Positions 22,462 through 32,210 of a stretch of 64,000 nt of DNA are shown here, piece by piece. Location: NCBI GenBank assembly GCA_008360955.1, contig LUCM01005822.1, forward strand, positions 171,053 through 235,052, given 5' to 3'. This DNA is from Fasciolopsis buskii. Taxonomy: Eukaryota; Platyhelminthes; Trematoda; Plagiorchiida; Fasciolidae. The stretch's first letter is position 1. Each line of letters begins with the position of its first letter. The notes under the pieces were generated by a model that was given only the letters and a program-made list of their open reading frames with translations, was not told the DNA's origin and did not search any database. A program made the translations under genes and the position numbers.

Positions 22462-24637
22462 ATGGCTGGGTTCAACGAGAAAATGACGTATGAAATCTCC
22501 ATCCTGATCTCACTGATGGAACGAGATTACCTAACTGATTTCAGGTCTTTAATATAATAATCAGTAAACATTTCTAGTTTGATTAGGGTCAGAGCTGACC
22601 ATTCGATCTTATTTAGCCTATCGAGTGATGAACACCTCGAAATTTTCCATTGAGAGCAGCGTTGAGCCCCCTCCAAACGTGAGACGAACATCAGGCCAGT
22701 TGCAAACTTATCCTCAAACTGGAGCGAATGTCAAACATTCCGATTCTTATCAAAACCTCATGGTTATTTTTGATTCTGGTCAATGTTTACTTTACCCAAT
22801 CCTTTCGAGATATGCTAATCCCATTTGATTTCCGGAAGTCAAACCATAGTCATATTTTTTCATCTTGTGTTTCCAGTTACGATTTGTGAAGGTCTCTTGT
22901 CTGTACAACTTTGATTTACTTGGCTAGGATGCCTAATGCTTTTGTAGGTTTCTGCGACAATATTTTAAATTCCAGTAAGTGAGATTGGAAAAAACCGCTG
23001 TTTTGAAATCAGAATATCAATGCCCCTAACGCTATTTGTTTCAGTCGACCATCTCGATTCCAGTTCAGTCCAACCTTGCTTAATCAAGCAGGAATGACTA
23101 AACGGTCTTTGGCCGGTCAACTAGACTCCCGTTTGTCTGCTGTACGTAAACAGTTTATACTGGTCTCTTAATTTATAAACTCTGACTTGGTTTCGTCCTG
23201 ATCATAACCTTTTCTGTGGTTTTTCAGTTCAAGCAGCATCGTCCCTCGAATATGAACGTGTCACGAAAATCAGGTCAGTTTAACCCTGTCCCAGAGCTGG
23301 GGAGGATAGCCGATACTCGCCTTGCTTCTCAGTTTATCACGTTCCAGCTGTAGGCGTCATTCACATAACACCCCAAGGGATTGCCAGTCACTCAAGTTTT
23401 CCAAACCCAATCGGGATTCATTGTTGGAAAATTTGCCATTGCAAAATCCAGGCAATTTTGAAACCTTTGCATCCGTTCACAGCCTCAACTTCCTTTCTTC
23501 TATTCGGTCCATTGGAGATCATTTTTTCTTTTATTCATCTCATCGAACCTTTTCACTCTCGAGTTTATTAGCGTTTTTCAATGGTAATCAACTTCAGATT
23601 TATCTTTAGGTCGTCTTCGTCACAATAAGCAAGCATTATGTTTTGGGATTTTTCACCCCTGGCCAGAATTAAGAGGTTTCTTAGCGCCGGGCATCCCATT
23701 TCCTCCTTTGCATTTAGAGAATAACGAATTTTCACGGCCTGCGCCAACCTCTTCTACCCTTCCATTCTGGTTTGATCACGGGGGTCATTGGGATAGATAA
23801 TTGGGACTCGAATTACGCTATCGCTCCAGCAAGTGATTCGGGTGTCTCAAATCCGACGTTTCGGGGAACTTGGTCAAATAATCTGACATCAAATTCTACA
23901 ATCCGAACATCCTTGTCCCCAAATTCAGCAGGTTCGGTCTGCCAACTCAATTCCATCTTAATCCCCGTGTCATCACTGTCTCTCAAGCAATCCGTAACAA
24001 AAGAAAGAAACTACTGGGATTCATCAGTCAGTCCTATTTTCATGACATTACAGCTACATCATTAGACAACTCGTCCTACAAAATCCATTCAATCCTGAAG
24101 TCTTGACATCGCCCAGTAGCCTTACCTCAAAATCCTGTGTGCTTTGAAATATTCCTCTCCGGAACTGTTCTGGTTGTTTCTTTAACTGTCCGAAAAGAGA
24201 CACTCAGCTAACTGGTTTACATATTCGCCTAAATACTAGTTTAATTCAGCTAATAGAACCAATAACTTTGGACCTAGATTATTTAATTTTAATTACCGAC
24301 TGACGAGAATCATTCAAAGAGAAAAAAATTAGGGAATTTCGAAGTGGAGACTGAGAAATAATAAGTCGAATAACGATCCAGAAGAGAACAGAATTCGGAT
24401 GCCAAAACACCAATGACTGCAACAATGAACCTAGATATTTCCACGGAGCTCTCAACTGATACCTTTACTTATTTACAGATGAGCCGTTGCTATCAGCGCA
24501 AACGTCTCGGTTTCGGCCTCATTGTGAAATGGACAAGAAGTTTCATCAGAAAGTCCCAGGTCTGAATTACTTCGAAATAACTGCCTTGTGCTATTTGAGT
24601 GCATTTTTTCCTTCCAGCTAAGAAAAAACAGCCCTAA
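22462..24637 (+). CDS. Candidate eight-exon gene, unknown product of about 210 residues
   Basis: A chain of exons keeps one reading frame: 22462-22544 (ATG in AAGGATGG, MAGFNEKMTYEISILIS), 22948-22974 (27-bp micro-exon FLRQYFKF before a perfect GTAAGT), 23045-23141 (after TTTGTTTCAG; FSPTLLNQAGMTKRSLAGQL; donor GTACGT), 23228-23273 (after GTGGTTTTTCAG), 23610-23783 (LRHNKQALCFGIFHPW, PFPPLHLENN), 23830-23931, 24479-24559 (after TTATTTACAG; FRPHCEMDKKFHQKVP) and 24618-24637 (AKKKQP, then TAA). Six of the seven junctions have at least one strong site, and all agree in phase (2,2,0,1,1,1,1). The weakest are donors GTCATT at 23784 and GTTCGG at 23932. The stretch is pyrimidine-rich on plus, which itself lowers stop density, so openness is weaker evidence than usual. 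No domain is recognised. Confidence 0.3.
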
Positions 24638-25149
24638 AATTTGTGGTGACGCAGTGATAGTAGAGGATCACTAGGCGTACCTCGTATATAATCATTTTAC
24701 TAGCCCTATGATTCCCCTGCAGAGAGACAGAAGAAGCTAAATGCTACTCTGTGCTTCAAGAACTGATTCTAACAGCAGATAACTGAAGTACTAACGGGTA
24801 TGAGAATGCGATTTTGCAGCACTCTTTAATGATGGCACATAAAACACCGAACAAATTAATTAATATCCTCATGCATACTTAAGAAAACCAAAATATTCTC
24901 TAATGAGCATAGTTATCGTGTCAATTAAAATGTGATTTGCAAGCGCGCAGTCCAAAATTTTCACCCTTACTTTTCCGTGAATTGTTTGCACCAGTCAATT
25001 TCGTAGATCTTTTTTTGGACAAAAGTCTATTAGATATCTTGTTTAAACAACCATAATTAAGTATGTTTACTGGTGATTTTTATGAAGCGTTTCCCTCTCT
25101 CAGGTGGAATACGGTTATTAATTCTATTATTTGGAGTGCCATTATCAGA
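24638..25149. other. Anonymous sequence downstream of candidate gene
   Basis: No open frame of note. No clear AATAAA polyadenylation signal was seen in the first 250 bases after the proposed stop at 24637, which counts mildly against the model. Confidence 0.3.
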
Positions 25150-25680
25150 GTGAAAACCAGCTGGACTCTGCCACTATAGGTTCAAATTTCGATCCCCCGT
25201 GGCTTGGTCGTACTACACGACCAACTTAATTTGGAACGATCAGTTTGTCGGATTTTTGACAAATACAGGGTTGATCCAAATGTGAAAATTATTCGACCTC
25301 GATGGGAGTGGAACCTGTGCAGAGACGCAACTCACGCACTTGAACCGCGTGTGCTTTATCGCCTGAGTAATGTTAGGAATCAACAGTTGCCTGACCTAAT
25401 TGCACTAGCACATGGGGCCCACCACAATGAAAGTTTGGTAATTTAACTCCCAGATCAGTAACCCCTAGGACTCAACAGGCACCCATTAGTTAGAATCCAC
25501 GGGTGTGGCTAGTTGGCAGAGGCGTTTGTGCAGTTTGAGTGGGTGAATATTGATCGTTTCGTGAAATTTCCGAACACCATTCGGCCTGTGCTCGTAGCTA
25601 AGCTGGTAAAGCAAACGGCACAAAGGCGCGGGTTGTATCAATGTGACGATTAAATTCTACCGAATTCCAAGACTTTCCAC
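25150..25680 (+). repeat. Composite tRNA-like dispersed repeat unit
   Basis: GGTTCAAATTTCGATCC (about 25179-25195) is B-box-like. After a GC-richer body (GCAGAGACGCAACTCACG, later CATGGGGCCCACC) there are two A-box-like segments, TGTGGCTAGTTGGCAGAGG (about 25506) and GTAGCTAAGCTGGTAAAGC (about 25594-25612). The second is followed by a degenerate B-box, GGGTTGTATCAA, at 25630-25641, at tRNA-like spacing. The 80-codon open frame 25204-25446 lies inside and I treat it as incidental. Repeat status is inferred from composition and Pol III boxes; no second copy is present here. Confidence 0.4.
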
Positions 25681-26493
25681 AGTTGGATCGATTCTAAACT
25701 TCGTTTGTCTTTGTCCATCTTGTTACAAGTCCAACTTATAGCATTGTTGCAATTGACGCTGACTTCGTCTAACTTTCATGTCATATTCAGGATTACAGCC
25801 TAGTTGACCAATTGTAATAATCCGAAATCCACAAAGGACTTAACTCGCGAGTCAGCGATCCACCCTAGGACTAGGAAACACAAACAAGAACAGATCACGA
25901 AACTGGTGACAGCAATCCAAACTGTACTCAGTGGAACCTCTATGTACATGCAATCTGTAGTGCTGTCAAACAATCCTGCTCAAACTTCGTTAGCATCCCT
26001 CACAGAAAGTCATGAGGATGTATTACTTATGGCATATTCATGAACTACCATTTTTCAAGAAAATTACAACTCTGCTATTCTAATATTATGATCAACCAAT
26101 CACGAAGAAAACCCTTGTGAATGCGTACATAAAAGGAAATCCCCAAAATAAAGATCTAATGACTATTAAAGAGAGTTGCACAAACGCTTAACGAGCTGTT
26201 CTATTGATTTCTAATCCTCTGTTACCGGTGTTTCAAATTGACCATACGGCGAACGATCAACATTAATCAGTACTGGGTTTGGAATGACCACGTGTCCATA
26301 TAGTGTACTTAGTCATGAATTTGAAATGAACGTGTCTTTAGCGGATAATTGGATTCTCAGCATCCTTGTTCCTCTGCCTCAAAGGCTCCGAGTTTTAACA
26401 ATACTGATATCAGATAGTTTGCTCCATGGAATCCTCCATATCCACGTGATTAATAGTAGACCAAATGAAACACAGCATATCTGAGTTTCACGT
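25681..26493. other. Anonymous sequence
   Basis: Two plus-strand frames (25804-26043, 79 codons; 26284-26484, 66 codons) lack recognisable motifs. Confidence 0.3.
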
Positions 26494-26844
26494 ATGAAAT
26501 CTGAAAAGCTCATCGCGACCACGTGGGACACCAGTGACGTCGATGAACAGACTATTCTTTGGCTAGTCTTTATTTTGGGATCAAGGATGATTAAATACCA
26601 GAAGATCTGTGTTCCAATAGGCGTATCTCAGTCGTAAGTATGTTCATGGGGCATGAAACTTCATGACTTCACTAGCAGAATGATTTCAAAAAACCATAAC
26701 CCCATCCGGCTTCAGTTTAACACTAGGTGAACAAGAAAACAGGTCTACCACAATTTGGGAAAGTCAAGTGCAGTCATTTTTGACTGGAATGCATGCATAA
26801 CTCAAGAAATCGCGTGGGATTTCAGTGTCATTATTAAGACCTGA
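26494..26844 (+). CDS. Candidate small three-exon gene, unknown product of about 88 residues
   Basis: An ATG at 26494 opens MKSEKLIATTWDTSDVDEQ and runs 46 codons to a perfect GTAAGT donor at 26634. A 42-bp intron ends at CTTCACTAG. Exon 26676-26726 (MISKNHNPIRLQFNT) ends at CTAG/GTGAAC. After another 42-bp intron with a poor acceptor (AAAGTCAAG), exon 26769-26844 reads AVIFDWNACITQEIAWDF and ends with TGA. Phases agree (2 and 2). Introns this short are known in flatworms. The short length and weak last acceptor keep confidence low, and no family is recognised. Confidence 0.22.
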
Positions 26845-29399
26845 TCATACATTAAGCTGCCGTAACCCTTGGAAGCTCCCTAGACAAGCCTGGTGGGTGA
26901 GGTTTATTCCAAATGACGCAGCACATTTCCAAAGCCATGATCTATCAGATAACCGTTGAGTTGTCGTTTTCGTACTTATTATTTCGTGGCTGTATCAGAA
27001 ATGAACAGTCTCCAAGGCTGCTAACGACACGTTTACAACGATGCATTAATCCATGTTACAGATTTGTCGTCCGAAAGAGAGTATAGTGAGGATACTCTGG
27101 GGTATCATTTCTTGGCAACATTTCTAAGGGAGGTGTTCTGTAAGATAATATGGTTGGTCTATTGGATCATGAAGTTGGACGGCTCCCAAGGAACGGACTT
27201 GACTTGCAGTATGCCAGCAAGTTTGCTTTGCCGAGAGGCGTTGCACGGGTTAATGGAAACGTTTCGGATTGAGGTATCTCAGTACAATATGTGATTTTCA
27301 CCTGCAAAGTGCAAGGTACCCCTCGGAGACTGGTATGAACCGTGCTTGCACTAACTTTTTGTGGTGGTCAGTCAGAAATTTCCGACAGGCTTATAACGTA
27401 GGAACCCCGAATAAAAATATCGGAAACGATGCGGAAGAGGTCATACTACGCGTAAAGAGCTCTAAAACGGCTTTAAGGGACCTGTGACACTTAAGACAAA
27501 GCTATGACGTTCGACTTAACCCCGGGGGAAGGGTACAAAATAAAACAAACCGCTGTGCACACATTTTGGTTGTGAGACCCGCCACTGCAAGTCGACAATG
27601 CCCAGCAGCTTACTGTTTCCCATTGCATATGTGTCTAAAAAATTCCTGAAGTCCGGTGAAACAACCCGTAAACATGTTTGGGTTGTTTCGTTATGCTTTG
27701 TGTGCTAGTAGTCTTCCTGTGACCAGAATGATCTCCCTTCATCGTCTTCCATGGTTTGGGCACATTTTTTCTGAGCTTTTTCGTTACGTAACTTTCGTGC
27801 TTTTCCGCTGAGCTGGGCAAGTTCTGGAAGAAGCGATATAGCGTTCTTCTTGTGACGTGGCCCAGAAAGAGAAAAATTTCAACGTTACCATCAGGTGCTT
27901 CATTTTTTCCAGTTTGGGTCTAAGAAAAATGAGGTTTCCTTGGCTGGAGGTTCCGATGAACATAGTTCCGGACAGAATTCTTTAGGGGAAAAGCCATACC
28001 ACTAAATTTAAAAGTGTTGTCCTGTAGAACCATGACAAAAGGCAAGATAAAATAAAAGACCTCACGAACAAAACTGAAAGCCTACGGCTGTTTTACAGGT
28101 TTCCAGTGCATGTATGTTTATATGCCGTCACGCCGGTCAGCTTTCAGAAATAACGCTCTTGACGCGAGGATAGCCGATGCTCCAGCCCGGTACGGACTTT
28201 CCTTCATCAGTTTTCACCTTCTGCTTTGCAGCGGTAAAATTCACCTCCCCTTTGAACACAGTGATGATGTTTTGATTGGGGCTTCGTCTTTCCTCCCAGG
28301 TTACTTTGGTTTTAGACTGTTAAGGATATGCGCAAATCTTTCTTGAAGAGGATGAAACCGTCTAATCTGGTGCCCTCCTTCGCTTCCATAGCGCTTACTT
28401 CAAGCCGACCATGTCGCTAAAGGTACCGGGTTGCGTGAATCTCTCAGATAACACTGATCAGTCCGGTTCACATCTGAGAACTCAGGTCACGATTTTGTTC
28501 GTGCCTCAGTTTTTCTGTTCATAGTTTTTCATTTCATTAAGACGAACGCCACCCTTCCTACATAAATGATTCTAATGATAATTGCAGGCTTGAGTTCCAG
28601 TAGACGCTTTCTACGTACCTACTGTCACGGATTCAGAATTAAAACGGACATTAGGAGCCTATCAAAGACGTCATGTATACAGCGGCCAAAGCCACGCAGG
28701 ACTCCAGCCCACTTGGGCCTCAAAATTGATAGCTATCTTTGGCTTCACTTGTTTTGTCAGATGCTTCCAGCCCCAGATATTTGGGAACCACATACGGTGA
28801 AATGGTTAAAAACATGGAACGCCAAATGACTTGGAGTGTTTTATAAATGACCATCAGCAATGACGGGCAGGAAATGTAGGAAAACAGACAATGCTGCGCT
28901 TATCAGTAACAGTCGCAACCTTTAGCAAATGACTTGGGGTACTGATCTAAGAAGTAAGTTAGGTGATCCGGGAAACCGATAACTTCTATTGCCTCACCTG
29001 GAGTGTTGAGGAGAAAATTTAGGGATATAATTATTTGGCTCACCGCCACAGGGAATCTTCTACTTGCACTTGCAACGGAAGCAATTTCTCCTTCATAAAT
29101 GGAGATCATCAGAAAGACAGGCTTTTTGAAAAGATACAAAGTTGCTAGACGAGATGGACGTCCTCCATTCTTTTCAATGGATAGAGTCAACGTTTCGATA
29201 GTGAGAATTATTAAATTCATTAGATTCATTTGAAGAAAAGAACAAATACCTAGAGACTGGTGTGAATCCGTGACTACATTTAGTTAAAAGAAAAGTGAAA
29301 GATTTTGCAGTGGAAACCACAGAAGTATTGGTATGGTTAGTAGTGGATCTAAGACGCACTCGTGCATTGTTCTCTTCAGATTATATAGTGCATTCAAAA
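26845..29399. other. Anonymous sequence
   Basis: Short frames only, including 28566-28829 on plus (87 codons) and 29229-28903 on minus (108 codons). No motif was recognised and no transposon boundary is visible upstream of the LINE. Confidence 0.3.
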
Positions 29400-29789
29400 G
29401 GTGTATGAAGGAGATTCAAGTTGGTTTCTGACCCGGTCGGGGCTGATTCGACCACGTCTACATACGACCTGTGCTTGACTACTCACCCACCTCCCGTGGG
29501 CCCATCAGTCATCACAGCGCGCCCTTTGATTGGCTTTGCTGCAATTCGGTGCTATCGGTATTTCTTTGTTCTTGTCAGATTTTTGGTTCGATTATGGTCT
29601 CCGTTCGCCGATACAACCGGTCGGAAGTATTGTTGTTTAAAAACCATATTGTTTCCCAGCATGGACTGGGATCACGTACTGCTGGATCTCAAAGATCTTA
29701 TTCATCTAAAAGAGGTATTTGTGCAGGCTGGCAGAGAGCTCTTTAATGCACTCTGACGGCAAAGATGTCCATTCTGACATTGTTGAGCA

Positions 29790-30260
29790 CCAACATCCGC
29801 CCTCGCTTTACGAAAATGTCGGATCCGTCCCTCGTTCTTCGGCCAAAACTCCATGTTCACACACTTCTATCATCTGCATACAAAAGACCTGGCTAAAGCC
29901 GGATATTGCTGATTGACTCGGGTCGGTAGACAGCTCCTAGGACGGTGGTATCTCAGATTTTCTCACCAAACCACCACTCTCACAACGAACCTGTATATTG
30001 CCCGTTTTAGTTCGCAATCTAATATCGCATCATTTTTCGACTCTTTTCTAGTTTTTATTTTTCCCCTTCTTGAGGATCGTCTGCATATTGTCGTAGATGG
30101 ATTCAATCCTGATTCTACCCTAACACCGACTGCGCTTGATTTGACGGACCTCTGAGTTTCTCCCACCAGAGGCGACTCTATTTTAGATAGAGTTATTACC
30201 AACCACCATGATTTATTTTCCCTGAAATTGCGTACTCCAATTTCATTGTCTGCTTCTCTT
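29790..30260 (+). pseudogene. LINE endonuclease domain, broken
   Basis: SIICIQKTWLKPDIAD at about 29869-29916 is the conserved Glu-Thr-Trp block of AP-type endonucleases, with the expected Glu replaced by Lys. VSPTRGDSILDRVITNHHDL (30156-30215) matches the SxxTRxxSxLDxxxTN block near the C-terminus, and PISLSAS marks the eroded final Ser-Asp-His box. Several frame changes separate them. In active elements this domain nicks genomic DNA to prime reverse transcription. Here the metal-binding Glu and the final His box are damaged. Confidence 0.75.
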
Positions 30261-30705
30261 AAGATCAAAGGTATACTCTAGGTCAGTTTTCCATTCCTTC
30301 AGGCAAACAAGTCAAATCCGAGTTCATACAACAGCCGTACTCTTCTTCAGAAATACTTTCTACTCAGGTCTGTTTGTTTCTCTTTTGAACCGCTGCGATC
30401 TCTAAGAAGATGCAAAGAGCATTTCTACAAACCTTCTAATGACTGAAACGTGCGGTATATTTCCACCCGAATAAAAGCTGAAATCAATTGCATCGACACT
30501 ACGTTCGCCAACCAACCCTTGATTGGTGACAACAACCGAGTCCTATGGCAAGACATTCGACTACTGTATGAGAAGAAAAAAGAGACGTGAAAAGTTCCGC
30601 GGATGTCGACAACATCAATCATGTTTCCATCCATCCTTCCACTTATACCCCAGTCATATTTGGACAAGGTGATGATATGACAGTTACAAGTTTTCTAAGG
30701 AAGAA

Positions 30706-31510
30706 GTGCTTGACCTTCTCCTCACCACAAAAATTGACGCATGGCTTTGTCTTGGCGATCTGTCCGCAGTTTTTTCAAGGCGCGGTGTTGTGGTCCTGAT
30801 GGATGCATTCACTTCTCTAATTACGACATCATTAAGCTTGTTTTCTATCCCTGACTACTGTAGACCCGTCACTACTGTCCCCATCTCAAAATTTAGCAGT
30901 TCTACTGCTTTAGCTAATCGTTCTCGCCAGATTGTCTTAACATCTAGCGATTCTAAACTGAGAAAGTATACTGTACTTAATAGGCTACGTTCCTTCATGA
31001 ATTCCCTTGACGACCCCTTTCAGTATGCTTATGTATCCAGCGAATCCACCTTTGGCGCTGTCGCCTCTCTCATTCATCCCATTTGTAAATCCCTGGACGC
31101 ATCGATGAAATCTGTACCTTGCGTCTTCCTAGACTATTCGTTTGTATTTGATTCGGTCCCACGGTCTTTTCTACTTCACAAACTAGAAACATTTGGTTGC
31201 CCCGGGCCTCTATTAGCATGGCTGTCTGATTACTTTACTAATCAAACCTAGTGCACACGAGTGGATAGTAGAACTTCAAAACCGACGATTAACAACTCAG
31301 GAGTGCCCCAGGTTGCTGTTCTTTCACCGTATCTCTTCTCTACTTACATCCCCCTGTCATCTGCTTAAGCATGCTGATGTTATCCTCTCGCAAGCCATTT
31401 CGAGCAACGAAAATTTTTAAAGGTTTTCCAACAACTTATCTTCTGGTTACGGTTTCTCTGCATGAACTGGTTTAAATCTCAACTCATGTAATTGTTCTCT
31501 TCCTAGGTCA
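30706..31510 (+). pseudogene. LINE reverse transcriptase domain, broken
   Basis: The 181-codon frame 30706-31251 includes IPDYCRPVTTVPISKF (fingers), FQYAYVSSESTFGAVASLIH and CVFLDYSFVFDSVPRSFL, where FLDYS carries the first catalytic Asp. After a single TAG at 31249 the same frame continues CTRVDSRTS and then SGVPQVAVLSPYLFSTYI, where the invariant Gly after PQ is Val. The catalytic Tyr-Ala-Asp-Asp box is seen in a shifted frame near 31365 as KHADVILSQA, having lost one Asp. GLNLNSCNCSLPR near 31460 is the following primer-grip region. Confidence 0.85.
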
Positions 31511-31882
31511 GCCTACCCTTCGGAAACGTCTCCCATCAACTCAAAACCATACCGGAGTCAATTCTGTGAAATATCTGAGTTACTAATGGAAAGATTCTGA
31601 AGTGGACTTCCCATATTCCTACGTGTGAAAAGAATCTCCGACTAATGACATTTCAAATCAGGAAGTTTCGACAATACATAGTGAAACAAAGCACCTTCTC
31701 CAGATTTATATATCAATCCTTCTTTACCGTTCTCCTGTTATTCTTTCAGGTTCACTTAAAAAGGCTTTAATCTTCTTCACCGCGGGCTATTAATTATTGG
31801 CCGCGTCCTTCGTACCACTAATTGAGTTACCCTTCTACGTGATCAGCATTTATCAGCATGTGGAAAATTTGCTCACAAAATA

Positions 31883-32068
31883 TTGTCAGATCCCAGGCAT
31901 TCTCTGCACAACGGCCTTTCAAATTACCGCTCTCACATTTCTCCAACATCCGCTTTTCGTTTCATACTCTCTAGAATCAATATCTATAGAAAATTTACTC
32001 CATATCTAGCACACATTTTGACAAGTCGTGACCGTGTTTTGGCCGAATTCCTGACCAATCTATCATAA
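31883..32068 (+). pseudogene. LINE ORF2 C-terminal tail
   Basis: The 61-codon frame reads DPRHSLHNGLSNYRSH, then SAFRFILSRINIYRKF and LAHILTSRDRVLAEFL before its stop. It corresponds to the region beyond RT where LINEs of this type have an Arg-rich sequence ending shortly before the 3' UTR. The preceding LLTKYCQIP in another frame is continuous with it. Confidence 0.75.
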
Positions 32069-32210
32069 TGTGCTCTGATTATTCCTCGATACGTATTTTC
32101 TTCACTTTTTTACAAGGCAATGAGTATAACCTTCTTCCTTTGTTTTATCCCACTTTTTAACTGAAATACGACATTTTTGCAAGCAAAAGTTTGTACTACA
32201 AAACAAAATG
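32069..32210 (+). repeat. LINE 3' UTR, copy 1
   Basis: TGCTCTGATTATTCCTC, then TTTTTACAAGG-GATGAGT, ACTGAAATA-GACATT and GCAAGCAAAAGTTTG are shared in order with 58996-59150. No poly(A) or short tandem repeat ends it clearly. Confidence 0.75.

Larger units (their letters stand above)
29400..32210 (+). mobile_element. Decayed CR1/SR1-like non-LTR retrotransposon (LINE), copy 1
   Basis: On the plus strand an apurinic-like endonuclease, an RT and a C-terminal tail lie in LINE order, followed by a 3' UTR whose sequence 32064-32210 is repeated at 58996-59150. Stops and frameshifts are frequent. The endonuclease motif CIQKTWL, the RT motifs FLDYS and GVPQ-x-x-LSPYLF, and the tail motif IYRKFTPYLAHILTSRD are those of the CR1/Jockey side of LINEs, which includes SR1 of schistosomes. 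The clade name is a judgement by eye. The 5' boundary is not visible; sequence from about 29,400 has a related coding-like texture that could be 5' UTR or ORF1 remnant. Confidence 0.82.

Noticed and set aside
22625..22828. Extra exon inside the 22.5-24.6 kb candidate gene (IESSVEPPPNVRRTSGQLQ)
   Set aside because: The frame is plausible, but its entry and exit phases do not fit the flanking exons, so it was left out of the chain.
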